Assembly (NCBI GenBank): GCA_017311315.1
Contig: CM029612.1
Span: 54,540,700 to 54,604,699, forward strand
DNA from: Dendrocalamus latiflorus
Lineage: Eukaryota; Streptophyta; Magnoliopsida; Poales; Poaceae
Reading direction: 5' to 3'
Length of the DNA: 64,000 bases
Positions 12,501 through 25,099 of the stretch are shown here, piece after piece. A model generated the notes under the pieces. It searched no databases and was not told the origin of the DNA. It saw only the letters and a list, made by a program, of their open reading frames with translations. Position 1 is the first letter of the stretch; every line of letters begins with the position of its first letter. The position numbers and the translations under genes are program-made.

Positions 12501-15500
12501 TATATAAGCAAGTGCTCGGCATATCTGCAAAGTTAAGAGATTATGGAACACGGATTAGATGACTTAGTAGTTGTTACTAATAACTAACTTATTACACAAT
12601 CAAATTTTGTGCTAAGATACAATACTAAAAGACAGCTGAAGGCATGATTTGTTGCATGGCTGGGAAAATATATTTCTGACTTCAACAACTACAAAGAGCA
12701 AATGGATGTATGACAGAACTCATTAGCTAAAAATTCTAACTGTAGTACAGAACAAAATCCAGCAGAACCAAAACATTAGTTAAGGTATGTAAACAATTAT
12801 GATGCACTAATGTGTGAGTTATCAGTTACACAGCACATGATCTATATTAAGTCCCTAGAGAGTGGCTCAAGTCATTCAGCTAAAACTTAGAAATGCTCTC
12901 TTGAGAATATGCAATGCATATCCTTCATTCTATAATACTAAAAATATGCATAACTATTTGTCTTAAGAAAAAAAAATTTGATAGCATCTCATCGTCTGTG
13001 CCAGGGTTCGGTTTACTAGCGGCTGCAGCAGCCATTTTTCAGTCTTCATACTTTATTCCACCGGTTTTATCTGGTTTTCCACCGGTATTTCCAGTAACCG
13101 ACCGGTTACCGGTCCCCTCCCGCCCCGCCCAAAATTTTCATTTGACAAAATTCATCCGGTTTTTATCCAGGATTTCCGGTAACCGGCCAGTTACCGGTAC
13201 CGCCCGGTGGCCGGGATTTGCCCCGATTCCGGTTTTTCGATCCTTGGTCTATGCGATATAATTTTTATAAAATAGCACTGGATGTTTAACTAAACATACA
13301 AGAAGCAAGTTGTAGAACATAAATCCAAAGACAGGACAACTGACAAGCTGGCTCGGTTGGATGTTTAAATGTCTGAGAATTTATTTTAGATGTTTCATGA
13401 AAGCAATCGGTGCGAATCACTAACCTAAAACTTTTAGACAGGTTCCAATACATGAATACAGTACTCAACTATTGCAAGATAAGCTTCAAGCAGACATGAG
13501 GACAACAAAGGACCGACACCAAGTAGGGAAAAAGATAAGATGCTGATGTCTTTAGTAATCAAGCAAATTCTGCACCACGAGCTCTACATGACAACACATA
13601 GATAATTTTGGAGAACAAGGATGCCTACATCATATAGACTATTGGCCTATGCTCATTATTTGTGATGTAGGTTATCAAGACTGGCGCTTATTTTAACTCT
13701 ATTGCTCCAAGATCCTTTCAGATGATTAACATGATATATTAATGTTCCACAGGACAAAATATACATCCATAATCCATAAGCTCTAGTGTGGAGCATGTGG
13801 CATGCATGCCTCATGACCAGGGATCAAAAAACCGGAACCGGGACAAATCCCGGCCGCCGGGCAGTACCGGTAACCGGCCGGTTACCGCCCGGTAACCGGA
13901 AATCCCGGATTCTAACCGGTTAAAATTCGTCAAATGTTTTTTTTGGGCGGGGCGGGAGAAGACCGGTAACCGGCCGGTTACCGGTTTTACCGGTGAGAAA
14001 ACCGGAAAAACCGGTGAGAGGGGTTTGGCTAATCCAGTTATTGATTCAATTGAGATTTTTTGAACTTTGATGTTGAAGTGATTTCTCAATCTATTGTTTC
14101 CTGGTAGATGAGTAGATCTTTGGCCCCTGTCTATTTGTGCTTCATAACTCTTGATTGATTGGGCAATCTTAGAGAAGTGGTTCATTTTTCAAGAACTCAC
14201 TTGGGAACCATTTTTGAGTTTGGTTTGCGGTGGAAATGTTTGGAGTTTGCTTTTTTTTGGCATCTTGGCTCTTTTGAATTCTAATACACAAGAATGAAAT
14301 CAGAGGCTACCATTGTTCAGGAACTTGAGAGGACCAAAGTAACACAACTCTCATATAGTCTTTACAATCTAAAGATGAACTGGTGATGCATATAGAAAAT
14401 GACAACATCTACCAGGAATCCGAACCATGCTTCCAATCAACACTAGCTGCCAATGACAATAATTCACCCTTTTTTTACTTCCAACAGCAGCTAATCAACC
14501 TAATATATCAAAAACAATACCCAAACTAATATACCCACTGCATTAGCAAGTCAAAAATTCAAATCTTCAATTCAAAAAATTTCGGCCGGTATTTCAAATC
14601 CCGGTTGCCACCGGTATATCCGGTTACCGGCGGTTACCGGCCGGTAACCGCCGGTTTTCCCAACCATGCTCATGACCACTAGACAGTGCAACTGAAAAGA
14701 AGTAATCTGCACTTTGCAAAATATATCCCCTTGTGTCCTCCAAAATAAGTTAACCAAAAATAAATTATGAAAGGACCTCTAAGAAGTTTCTTTGCTAGTA
14801 TTTACGATAGCAATTGATTTGGAATGGTACATGAAATGCAAAAGAGCTATTGTTTACCAAAAATAAATTATGAAAGGACCTCTAAGAAGTTTCTTTGCTA
14901 GTATTTAGGATAGCAATTGATTTGGAATGGTACATGAAATGCAAAAGAGCTATTATTTCTTTTTTAAAAAAACACTGCTCTAGTGCAAAGACGAATGTTG
15001 AAACCGAGGACAGTTTCTAAAGCATAACATCATTCAGAAAAATAACCAACAAGCCAGGGCAGACCTGATAAGTGTATAGTTTGACATAAATAAGGGGCAT
15101 CCGTTGATTCATTCTGTTGTACTGTCTTGCTATCCGATTTACTGTCTCTGGAACAAACTCAAGCACAAGATTCAGATAAAGCTCATCCCTTTCGGTGGTT
15201 GAAAAGAAGTAATGCTTAAGACCGACAATGTTAGGATGGTCGAGCATATGCATAATTTGCAATTCCCTGTTCTTGTATCGTTTATCTTGAAGAACCTTTT
15301 TTATAGCAACGATTTCTCCTGTTTCTCGACATTTGGCCTAAAGAGTTGACAAGAACAGGTTATATGCCCTTCACAATCAGTTAAGCATAGAACAGTTTAG
15401 AACTTTAGACAATGAAAAGGCCACATGTTTACCTGATAGACAACCCCAAAAGAACCAGTTCCAACCACATGTTCAGCAATGTAAGTGACCGACTGTTTCA

Positions 15501-16159
15501 TTAACCACTGTATCAGTATTTGTTTCACGGCGAAACATCATAGATTGCAATGTTGGAAGTAAAATTACCCTTACCTGTTTAGGCAGACCATTTCGGCCAC
15601 GAATTGTAGTAGCTATTATGTGACCAGCTTCAGCACCAGAACCGTCGGTCACATCTGGCTCAATGTCCTGCAAATGAATTGAGTATGTTCATCTAATAAA
15701 ACAAAGTGCAAAGTTTATTCACAATTTCCCCTAGGCTTGCTGGGCATTTGCATGAGCCATAGGAATATGAAGCAATAGCACAAAACAAATTGCAAATTTG
15801 TGGCGGAGGAAATCATATAATTTTTTTGAAAAAATGCAATGATTCGTTACTACAGGAGGTAAGCAAAATAACAAGAAGAACCAGAGAGAAGCAAATAGGC
15901 TGGCTTTATAACATGTGCTTGATTGAATGTGGTGATAAGTGATTGCTCATTCTGCCTCAAACAATAACATTAGTTCAGTGACAATCAAACAGGAGTAGAA
16001 ACCCACCCTTTCATCATCAACATCTGGCTTGGCATCCCTAAGTTGCATTTCCAGCATCTCCCTTCCTAGAAACTCGACCGAGCTAGCCGGTCCCTTCAAG
16101 CCATTCCCCAGCCGCGAGGAGCTCCCGGCACCGCCATGCCTTTGACCAGAATACGCCAT
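9541..16159 (-). CDS. GSK3/SHAGGY-like protein kinase, 424 aa
   Basis: Twelve exons (minus): 16159-16007, 15667-15575, 15492-15433, 15337-15065, 12524-12450, 11319-11263, 11088-10948, 10879-10829, 10743-10648, 10310-10227, 10128-10026, 9629-9541. All introns are GT-AG and the 1275 nt close in frame. An N-terminal tail of about 80 residues precedes the kinase. Kinase signatures: GTGSFGVVYQ, VAIKK, HRDIKPQN, DFGSAK, the activation loop NISYICSRYYRAPE with the GSK3 tyrosine, and the TREE motif (GTPTREEIK), site of gain-of-function changes in BIN2-type kinases. The C-terminus EHARRQ resembles Arabidopsis group I (ASK alpha/gamma) kinases. The family phosphorylates brassinosteroid-pathway and stress regulators in cytosol and nucleus. 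A 5' UTR intron (about 16751-16207) is likely. Complete and apparently functional. Confidence 0.95.
13002..13246 (+). mobile_element. hAT-like MITE A with ACCGG-rich ends (GSK3 intron 4)
   Basis: The element starts CAGGGTTCGG and ends CGATCCTTG. It is flanked by near-identical 8-bp duplications GTCTGTGC (12994-13001) and GTCTATGC (13247-13254), the hAT target length. The interior is dense in CCGGTTACCGG and GGTAACCGG. It is related in reverse complement to the left end of the element at 13818-14668. Confidence 0.75.
13818..14668 (-). mobile_element. hAT-like element B with ACCGG-rich ends (GSK3 intron 4)
   Basis: The left end is CAGGGATCAAAAAACCGG and the right end GGTTTTCCCAACCATG. It is bounded by a perfect 8-bp duplication CTCATGAC (13810-13817 and 14669-14676). 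Both ends carry arrays of CCGGTAACCGG palindromes, and the roughly 540-bp middle is ordinary AT-rich DNA without a transposase. It appears to be a non-autonomous relative of element A in the opposite orientation. Confidence 0.78.
14753..14955. repeat. 103-bp tandem duplication in GSK3 intron 4
   Basis: The unit beginning ACCAAAAATAAATTATGAAA at 14753 repeats at 14856 with very few differences (for example TTTACG versus TTTAGG). It is a recent local duplication within the intron. Confidence 0.9.
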
Positions 16160-16535
16160 TCCCCAGCCGAATGGTAAGGATTAATCGAGGTTACCAAGGT
16201 GAGAGTCTGCAAACAGCTCAGTGCTCATTTCAGTGCTTGCAGAAGATCAGCCTGCCATTGCCAATGCCGTTTACTCCACCATCACTTCAACAACAAATGT
16301 GTTTTAAGATCAAGATGCGCTCTCTGGAGCATCAATGGCCAATTCTCAGTGGAAGGTTACACATAGTAGGGAACTTTTCATGCAAAAGTGCAGCGATTGA
16401 TAACTGATGGAAAACACCACAAAATCTTCAGGAAGTACATTGAATTCAACCCATAATTCTTCCGTTAAGTACGCTACTCCAAAAAAGCACCCGAATTTCA
16501 GCCACCCAGAGATCAAGAAGAGCCTCCGAATAAAA

Positions 16536-16760
16536 AAAAAGCTCCCCCCCCCCCCCCGGCAACTTTCTCCAAATAGTAATGACAGATCAAACTCAAAACT
16601 GGACTAGAGATCCTCCGAAATAAACCGGACAATTCCGTCCCAAATCCAATACCTCGATAATTGGGTCAAAACAGCCGCAAACCGGGCCCGAAGAGAGCAT
16701 TAAAAAAGGACCTTTTTTCTGGTGGGATCGAAGAATCTAGAGAACCAGTACCTGTAACCA
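16536..16760. promoter_or_regulatory. Probable 5' UTR intron and leader of the GSK3 gene
   Basis: On the minus strand, GGTTACAG followed by GTACTGG at 16752/16751 is a plausible donor, and TTTGCAG at 16207 a plausible acceptor, giving a leader intron before ATG 16159. A run of 14 C lies near 16544-16558 in that intron. The leader upstream (to about 17000) is CT-rich on the minus strand. This is inferred from splice signals only. Confidence 0.45.
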
Positions 16761-17009
16761 AAACCACGCGGAGATCGAAAACAAATTCTCGGAGCAGACA
16801 GATCAAGCCACAAGCGCTTAACAGTCCCACGGTTCTTGCAATTCTTCTAGGAATTGTTCTTGGGGGTTCTTGAGTTTGGGGGCGGTGGAGGTGAATATGG
16901 TTAGGACTCTCAGGAGCAAGTTGGTAGTGGGAGTGAGTGAGGTAGTGGAGGGCAGCTGCTCTTCTTCCTTCCAAACTTTTCCTTTTCTGGTAAAAAGAAT
17001 TGGCACGGC

Positions 17010-18317
17010 ATGGAAGGACTAGAAAATTGGTGGTGGCATGGTGTAGGGAAGGGGAAGGGGTTGGGGTGGGGAGAAGCAAACAGATTGGTTTTTGGTTTTT
17101 GCTTGCATTGCTTGCTGCAGTCAATTTGGCTGTGAAAATGTTTGGATTGATGGATGGGAGTTTTGGCTTGGATGACTTTGTGATGTGCAAGAATAATTTT
17201 ATTTTTGGGTGTAACTTGTAGTATTTAACTGATAAAAACGTATCTATTGGTCTGTTCCTTTCTCAGTGATGGAAATGATGTCGATTTTGCAATTATAATA
17301 GAAACTGACTTTCACGTGGAACTTTAATTAACCATGTTGGGAGTGGAAAGGGCTTTTCTGATGAATAAATAATGATGAATTTTCTGTTTCTTGTTGCGAT
17401 GTTGAATATAGTTTCAGCTCCACTGTGTTTAATTGTGGCTTCAGTTGTACAAAGCATCCATCCATTCTTCTATTCTAACACAAATCCAACACATGCTTCT
17501 CCGTACCGGAAAAAATGGGCAAAAGCCTGCATGTGCCACAGAACTTTCGGTTGAACAATCCAGCATGCATGGTTTTCGCTTCAGGAGACCACTTTCAGAA
17601 GCAGCATTAACAATGTGGGAAAAATGCAAGCTTCATGAATACCTACATCATCACTCATCAGTACCGTACAACATCATGTAGGAACACTTCTGTACATGAT
17701 GGAGTGTGGTTCATTTTTGTAAACGACAGTTGCATTACATAGAGAAGGAATCGATGTTTTTCTACTCATTGTAAATTTCCTGCTCATCCAAATGCTCTTT
17801 CTCAACAGCCATAGGGAAATCTTGGTATTTCTTCTGTATGTACGCATGGCATATCCACAGATCTGCCTGCCTGCAAGCAGAGGAACCTGATGTAATACCG
17901 GAAACAAGTGAGACATAACAGGGGCAGTCACATGCCTTTGCCCAAATCAAAGGAATAACAACAAGAAACAAGTGGTAGTAACAAAAAGGAGCACTCAAAA
18001 AGGCCCACCAGGACAGCTGTACTGTTCATCCTCATCATGCTACTAGGAGACCTGGGTCCTGTCACTCGCTGACCAGGTCAATGGACCTCACAGGCAGGCC
18101 ACAGCTATAACTCAGTATGCATTTTCTATGAGGCTCGCAGCTGGACTCCCCATGTGAGGAGGATAAGTTTAACCTTCAAACATTTATGTGATGTCTGTGA
18201 AAAGCTCCAACACAAAGTATTTTGATGTTGTTTCAGTAGCCTAATTTAGGTTCTGCAGAATGCCATGGTTACTTATGTGAAAATGGAGTAGATACCATAC
18301 CAGCACATGCCTGCCAC
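17010..18317. other. Intergenic region between the GSK3 and CRTISO-like genes
   Basis: It should contain the promoter of the minus-strand kinase (left part) and the 3' UTR of the minus-strand oxidoreductase (right part). Frames up to about 85 codons exist but none shows a recognisable domain or splice partner. I see no repeat ends. Confidence 0.4.
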
Positions 18318-20872
18318 TTAAATTCCAACAGCGTCAAGAAGCTCTGAGTGTTGCGAGACGGAGACTAGTGTGTTGGCGACTATTGCACCGCTCGCCGCGA
18401 CTGCCGGTACTCCGATTCCTGGAAAAGTGGAGTCGCCGCAGCAGAATAGCTGGGGGATTGGTGTTGCCTGCCCTGGGAAAGTGGCTTCTCCAGCTTTTAT
18501 GGCTGGACCATAGGTTCCTCTGTTCCTTCGGAGAAACCTCTTGTGAGTTAATGGTGATCCGACCAACTTCACGTCGCATTTTTCTCTGCTAAATCTTGGA
18601 CCGAGAGCAAGCTCCACGGCTTTCCACATCACCTGAAAAGTTTGCATTAGGAAGTTGCTCAAGACAACAAGCTACAGCTTACAGTCAGTAAATGGAGGCG
18701 TCCTTTGCGAAAACTTGTCTTATTTTGATGACTTCTTTGCTTAACTTTCTATCAATTTTCGCTATTTTGACTCTTTTACTAGCATATTGTTGATCCTTGC
18801 ACTAGACTGCTAGACAAGCCATATGCGCACACGCGCATAAGAAGGGTGGACATATGAAACTTCCAGGAAATATAGAAACTGGTGAAATGATGCTAAAGTG
18901 CATGAATTTATTGGTTCCGATTCCTAGCTATCAAGAGAACAAAAGCTAGAAGAACTAGAGCATATCAGTTCTATGTTGTACCTCAGAACGTTCTTCTTTC
19001 AGTTTTCGATACTCTGCGCTTTTCCTGTCTAGTCCCTCCCACAAACTGAAAGGTTCTGTTCCCGGTGTATACGCATGAAGGATATGCTTTCCAGGCGGTG
19101 CCAGGCCCTTGCCAAGAACACTAGGAACTGATATCAACACAACGTTCTGGTCACCATCAACTCCTTTGTTCCAATCATTAACCACAATATGATGGATTCC
19201 AAGGTCCTCTCTAGCATTCTATTCCAGTTATATCAGTGATTACAGTGAGAGAATGCAATTAAGTCAATGTGGAAATACACATCATATAAAGATCATTTGC
19301 TAGGATGAAGCATATGGTAACAAACCTCTGCATCAAAACCCAAATGGAGATGCATAAACGAATCACATTGTGGTGTTGCTTTCACTTTGTCTTTGTATGA
19401 TCTTGGGACAGCATCTGGTGGTAGCAGATCCAAAGTATCCCACATAGATGCATTGCTAACAACCGCTTTCTTTGCACGGACAATCTGCAAGAGGAGCAAA
19501 TTCCCAACAAGATTTCAACAGCTGCATCAATCTTCAAACCGTAAGTAGCATGATAGAAGTCAATACAAGGGGGGAAAGTTACTACCTAGTGACCTAGACT
19601 GACATGTGGCGTAATTATGCCACTCGAAAATAGCTGGATAAGACAACAACGTGAGAAAATTTATCTTATCTTGGCCTACACGAGTTCTATGGTCTGCCAC
19701 TACTGCAAAGGGGTGGAGCAAGGCCTAAACTAAATATGATATGCAGTACTGAATATAATACTTAGTTTGCTTGGCAGTTTGGCACAGAGAAAATACATAC
19801 TGATTATAGTGAATTGTACCTTCTAATTGATGGCTTTTTGGCATTTATAAGGATCAAGGTATTATGAAATATCATCCTTGATGAAATCATTATCGATGAC
19901 AACCATATGGCATCTAAATCTGAGCATTACTAATCGTTGCTATTATTGGCTTTGTGGTCATGTCGCACCACTCATTTTCCATAAGGTAATATTTAATTTT
20001 TGTTTGGCAAAAATGTGTTCTTGCGGGGCTGCTTACTTGTCCACTTCGTAGCTTGACACCAACAGCTCGACCATTCTCAATTAAAATCCTTTCAACATGA
20101 GAACGAAGAGCAAGTCTGCCACCAAATTTTTCAATACCTCGCACAAGGGCATCTATTATTGCTCCACTTCCACCCACAGGGTACTCAAGCAAGCATCCTG
20201 CTTTGTACCATTCTGCAAACATATAAACCTGAGAATGTAATTAGACCAAATGATGAACACAACGCTTCAGAATTATAAATTTTAAATCATCTAGTTGAAT
20301 TTGAATGGACATGACAGAAGAGCCGTTAATGCGCAGAGGTAAAGACTGAATGATATGGAAAAACTACGTCTTACAAAGTGCCGAATGCCTTAATCCCATG
20401 GTTCCAATACCAAATATCTAGACAACCATTTGCTGTGGAGCATGATACCAACAAGACAACAACAGCCATGTCATGAATCATGTAGCAGCCACTGCCATCC
20501 ACCACTAGATAAGTATGCCAGCAACCTATAAAATTTAGACCCAGTACAAATACAATCACTACCATGGCCACTGCATTGACGCGTTTAGGGGCACATGAAG
20601 TAATTTATATAGGTCCTGAAACCTGGTCCCTGGTACATAAATCCATGGTATGTGTTATGTTAAGAGTAAGGATGACCCAAGTTTAGATGCCCTGATGACA
20701 TGAAGAGCCAGTAACAATATATCCCATGCTGACATCAGCACAACTGTTATATGCACCCTATGAAAGGAAGCGGGAAGCGGCTGTGGGCTTCAGTTTCCTA
20801 GTTGTTTTGGTTCTGGTGTTCTGGTATTGTACATTTGCTTTCTTCTTCAATGAAATAGGCAGTGCTCCTGCC

Positions 20873-20933
<61 letters not shown>

Positions 20934-23095
20934 GAAGCGGGAGTGTGGCAAATTGCAACACTACCACCATTTCAAAGGTAATCCTATGATAGTCCTTGCC
21001 ATCAGGATCTATGAAGGCACATAAATACTCACAAAGATCATGCAATAAAATTATTTCATTTATTTGTTTCACACAAAACACACTGGTTTTAATACAGTCT
21101 GTGTTCATGCATCCTGTCTATCAGACCTGGATCAATGACAATTCTAGAAGATGAAGATACATAACCATTTCACCATATGTTGTGGTTAGGGTGCCTCAGC
21201 CTAGATGGCTAGATTTCAGGGGGGAAAAACTGAGTTGCTCACACACACCTTTTTTTTGTGTTTTGGTAATATGATACCATTTTGATATTGCACAGCTTTC
21301 ATGTGAAGCAAAATGTGGGACAGCAATAAGTGCTGAACAGGAAATTTAACCTGTTGGAAATTACTTTACCATTTCTGCAGAAAGAGCGCCATCAGATTTG
21401 ACTCCTGCGAGTAGAAAGCACAAGAGGTCGATCCAATTACGAACAAAGGGATTTTTCAGCTTCAGAGAATCAACAATCTCCGAGAATGGTCGTAGAAGTT
21501 TTGTAGCACCTAGAGCTCCTTGAGGTCCCATTTGTAGGAATGATTGCAACAGAGAAGGAGCATATCTACCAGCAGCTGTGGAGAGAACACCCCAATCACC
21601 TCGAATGGAAAGTGGAGGCAAAGCCATTGCAGCTGCAGACATAGGAAGAACTGCATCCTGAGATTGTTTTTAGTATTTATTAGTACACGTTTTAATGGAA
21701 CATAACAGTAGCATAAGATGAAAATATAATTTGTCATAAAAATTAATCTTGGTCTCAAATTTGAATCACGATTCCTGTACAAATTAACATGATGAAGTGT
21801 ATGAGAGTTAAAACGAACAAAAAGGCATTCATTACGCACAAAAAGGCATTCATTACCCATCATGCGTTTTTCAGCAGTTCAGTGAGTCTACAATAACTGA
21901 AGGGAGCTCACCAGAAGCTTTGTCCACTCCTGGACTGCATCAACACCAACATATGTCTCAAGGTCCTGCAGGAATTACAAGTCAGAATGTAATCACTACT
22001 CACCAGAGCATCCTGACAAACAGAAGGTTAACATTAAACATCGAATAAATGTGATAGAGCACTACTAAGTTCCATAAGCAACCATGACATGTTTGAGGAA
22101 GAAATAACATTTCCTGTAAGTTGTAACCATGCACATCGGTTACTCCGAAAAATGTTAACCAATTACAAGTCATATTATTAGCAATTCCCCATCAAATCCT
22201 ATCCAGCAATCAGAGAACAATCATATGAATGAGTATCAAAACAACTCACTGCAAATTAAGAACTTGTACGTGCTACGAGTAGAGTGATTGGTACATCAAA
22301 TTAAGTAGCCTGAGAGTTACCTTGAGGAAATCAGTTGGCCCTATCCGCGAGAGGAATTGGCCTTCAGGTACATAAACCATCCAAGAGTCATATGAAGCAC
22401 ATGGAACAGATTCGCCTAGCGCATCGAGGACCTGGGCCAGTTGAATGATCACGTCAGCATCAAGTTCTCACCACAAATAAACATAGGTAAAATATCGTAC
22501 ATGACAAAATTTAAGCGAGTGTGATATGCAGAATTAATCAAGGACCACCTGAGCTCACCTGGGCGAGGGGATTAGCCTGAGGGCCTCTGGATTGGAAGCC
22601 GGAGAACAAGGACGGCCCCGAGTCGAAGTTGAAGCCCTTGATGTCGAACGAGTGCGCGGCGCCTCCCGGACGGTCGTGGCTCTCGAGCACCAGCACGTCC
22701 TGGTTGTACCTAGCCAGGAGCCCGGCGCAGCACAGCCCGCCGATCCCGCTGCCGATGACAACGACGTCCGCCTCCGGCCTCTCCGCCACCCTGATCGATC
22801 AGAAGACAAAGACAGCAACGGTGAACTGAACCGCGTCTCGGTTTGAATGGTGAAGAAGAGTTGGTGCGGGTGCGCGCGGTGCGGCACGTACGTACCCGGA
22901 GAACGCGCGGTCCTCGCCCTCGGGGAAGGAGGGGTCGGCGGAGAGCTCGTCGGCCGCCACCGCCCGGCAGCGCGCGGACGCGCCTCGGCGCGGCCTTGGA
23001 GCGGTGGTGATTGTCGGATGCGCGCGCGGGAGGGCGGGAGGGTAGTGGCGCCGCGGAGGCTGCAGCGCGCGGGAGGCTAATGCGGGGGAAGCCAT
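18318..23095 (-). CDS. Carotenoid isomerase-like FAD/NAD(P) oxidoreductase, plastid-targeted, 595 aa
   Basis: Nine exons (minus): 23095-22896, 22790-22559, 22431-22321, 21965-21912, 21657-21370, 20228-20037, 19484-19326, 19218-18982, 18632-18318. All are GT-AG and the 1788 nt close in frame. The first roughly 50 residues are rich in Ala, Arg, Pro and Ser, fitting a chloroplast transit peptide. A Rossmann FAD motif follows (VVVIGSGIGG...VLVLESHDRPGG). Near the C-terminus is CCGDSTFPGIGVPAVAASG, the FAD-closing segment. Length and sequence fit the CRTISO-like group (Arabidopsis At1g57770) and not CRTISO itself. Family members belong to the phytoene-desaturase/CRTISO superfamily; the substrate of this subgroup is not established, so carotenoid isomerase activity should not be assumed. 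It appears intact. Confidence 0.93.
20877..20930. repeat. (CA)27 microsatellite
   Basis: An uninterrupted CA dinucleotide run of 54 bp in the intron between exons 5 and 6 of the CRTISO-like gene. On the transcribed strand it reads (TG)n. It is likely polymorphic. Confidence 0.97.
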
Positions 23096-23690
23096 CTCGG
23101 TCTCGGAGCCGGAGAAGTGGAGATGGCGCTCGTCTCGTCGGGTGAGGGAGATGACGCCGCGAGGAGCGTAGCGGAGCGGAGCGCGTCAGTGCGGCGGCAG
23201 TTGGGTGCACGTGGCGCCTCGCCGGCCTTTCTCCGTTCGCGGCAGCCGATGACGCGACGATTTTTTTAAAAAAAATAATCGTTTTTTATTAAAAATACAA
23301 AATTATACTTCTACTTTTATTTTTTTACAGAAGTAATCGCTTGTCACCCAACCATTAGGTAACTAGTTCCTATCGTCCAACGGGCGAGCTTGCCCAACTG
23401 TTGGGCCACATAAATGTGGTAGCTGAACGGTTGGATGATAAATGTTGTCGTCCAACCATTCGGTGATAGTACCCTTCAGTTGCCTAATCGTTCAATGACT
23501 GGATGCGCTATATAAGTTACGTGCCCAAGCAACTGCCAGCCGGAGAGGAGAGGATTCGAGAGGAAAGAAAGAAAAGAAAAGAGAAGAGGAGAAGAGGAGA
23601 GAGAGGAGGGAGAAGGAAAAGAGAAGGTTCAGCTATTTTCTGCGATGAGCGATTTGTCTGTAAGGTAAAAAATTTTATCTTTTAGTCTAT
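23096..23690. promoter_or_regulatory. Upstream region of the CRTISO-like gene
   Basis: GC-rich sequence for the first roughly 170 bp is probably promoter and leader. Beyond it are AT-rich sequence, several variants of CCAACCGTT/AACGGTTGG, and a purine-only tract (about 23545-23632, GA-rich). The origin of the right part is unclear; it may be transposon-derived, since Copia pol remnants start just beyond. Confidence 0.4.
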
Positions 23691-24853
23691 ATATTTGTAG
23701 TAAGTAAATAGTTTGTTTAGTGTAAAGAATAGTATAACTAGCATCCGTAGAAATGTTCGGCTTTGAGAAGATATACCCATCGAAAGTATCGATGATCAGG
23801 AGATCTCTATAGTAAGAAAAAGGATCCATACAACCTAGGGAAGAGGGGGAGGAAGTCTTACGATCAGAATTCCCATACTTAAGTGCAGTATGAGCACTTA
23901 TGTATTTAGCAAACTTCACTAGACCAGGCATCGCATTTGCCGTAAACCTGCTAGTAAGCATAGACGCATAGTGCAGAACCTATCAAAAGACATTGGCAGG
24001 GAATAAATGACATCTTCCAATACCTCCAAGGAAGTAAGGACATTGGATTGTTCTACAGAAAGAATCAAGATTTGAACTTGATTGGCTATACAGATGTTAG
24101 GTATCTATCGGACCCGCATACCGCAAGGTCACAAACAGGCTATATATTCCTGTGTGGTGGAACTGCAATTTTCTGAAAATCGTCTAAACAAAGTCTTGTA
24201 ACGACTTCGATGAACCACTCAGAAATCATAGCACTGTACGAAGCCGCACGAGAATGTGCTTGGCTTCGATGAATGATTCACTACATCCAATAGTCATGTG
24301 GGATGAATATTATGCAAGCTCCCACAATTATATATGAAGATAGTTGCAGTTTGCGTTGCACAAGTGCAGATGGGCTGCGTGAAGAGTCATCTCACAAAAC
24401 ATATCAACCCTAAGTTCTTCTATACTCATGAATTGCAAAAGATGGACGAAATTAAGATACTGCATACTAAGTCATGTGAGAATCTTGCATATTTATTCAT
24501 TAAAATTACTCTCTACATCTAGCTTTGAAAGATGCGTATGAAGAATTGGAATGATGAAACTTAGGGAAGTGCAAAATTCAGGGGAAGAATTTTCTCAAAC
24601 CCGTTATTAAATCTTGATCATGAAGATTGAGTACCCAAAGAATAAATCCTGAAGATTGAACGAAATTGGGTATATTGTACTCTTTTTTTCCTTGACGAGT
24701 TTTCCTGAAGTTTCTCGACCAAAGTTTTTAATGAGGCAATTCGTGCAACGCAGCATAATATGTATCATGTACTCTTTCTCCAAATTTTCCCACTGGGTTT
24801 TTTATGGAGTTTTGATGAGGCATGAACGTGTTGTATAAGTGCCCAAGGTGGAG
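23690..24853 (+). pseudogene. Copia retrotransposon pol remnant (RT end to RNase H)
   Basis: Translated fragments match the end of Copia pol: PYLSAV then ALMYLANFTRP and IAFAVNLL (RT/RNase H junction), then IFQYLQGSKDIGLFY, IGYTDVRYLSD, SQTGYIFLCGGTA and ALYEAARECAWLR. Several in-frame stops and frame changes are present, so it is dead. Upstream gag, integrase and most of the RT are missing. The 3' non-coding segment includes a CCCACTGGGTTTTTTATGG motif typical of Copia 3' ends, leading into the LTR. Confidence 0.85.
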
Positions 24854-25099
24854 TGTTAGGAAATCTGGGACTGAGCTTGAAGCTTTGGCCCATGTTGGAC
24901 ACCTCACCACTAGACTATAAATAGGTAGTACCATTGGCTATTTTGTATACAAAATCAGAAAGAAAGCAATAAAGAAAGACCAGTAGTTCTCTCTACCTCT
25001 CTGTGTTTCAATCTACTATTTTCTGTCTTTTATGATTAATCTTGTTTTGCATAAGCAGAGAAATCAATCGGACTGATCGTCAGCGACGGTTCCTCATCA
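24854..25099 (+). repeat. Copia 3' LTR
   Basis: Starts TGTTAGGAAATC and ends at TCATCA. Contains ACTATAAATAGG (TATA box) near 24914. It is homologous to the LTR at 5653-5940 (shared GTTTCAATCTACTATTT and GCGACGGTTCCT) but shorter and clearly diverged, so it belongs to a different insertion of the same family. Confidence 0.78.

Noticed and set aside
20877..20930. CRISPR-like or minisatellite array
   Set aside because: It is a pure CA dinucleotide microsatellite; there is no repeat-spacer structure anywhere in the window and the genome is eukaryotic.
18318..23095. Calling this gene CRTISO (prolycopene isomerase)
   Set aside because: Sequence motifs match the CRTISO-like group (At1g57770 type), not CRTISO itself, so a carotenoid isomerase function is not claimed.
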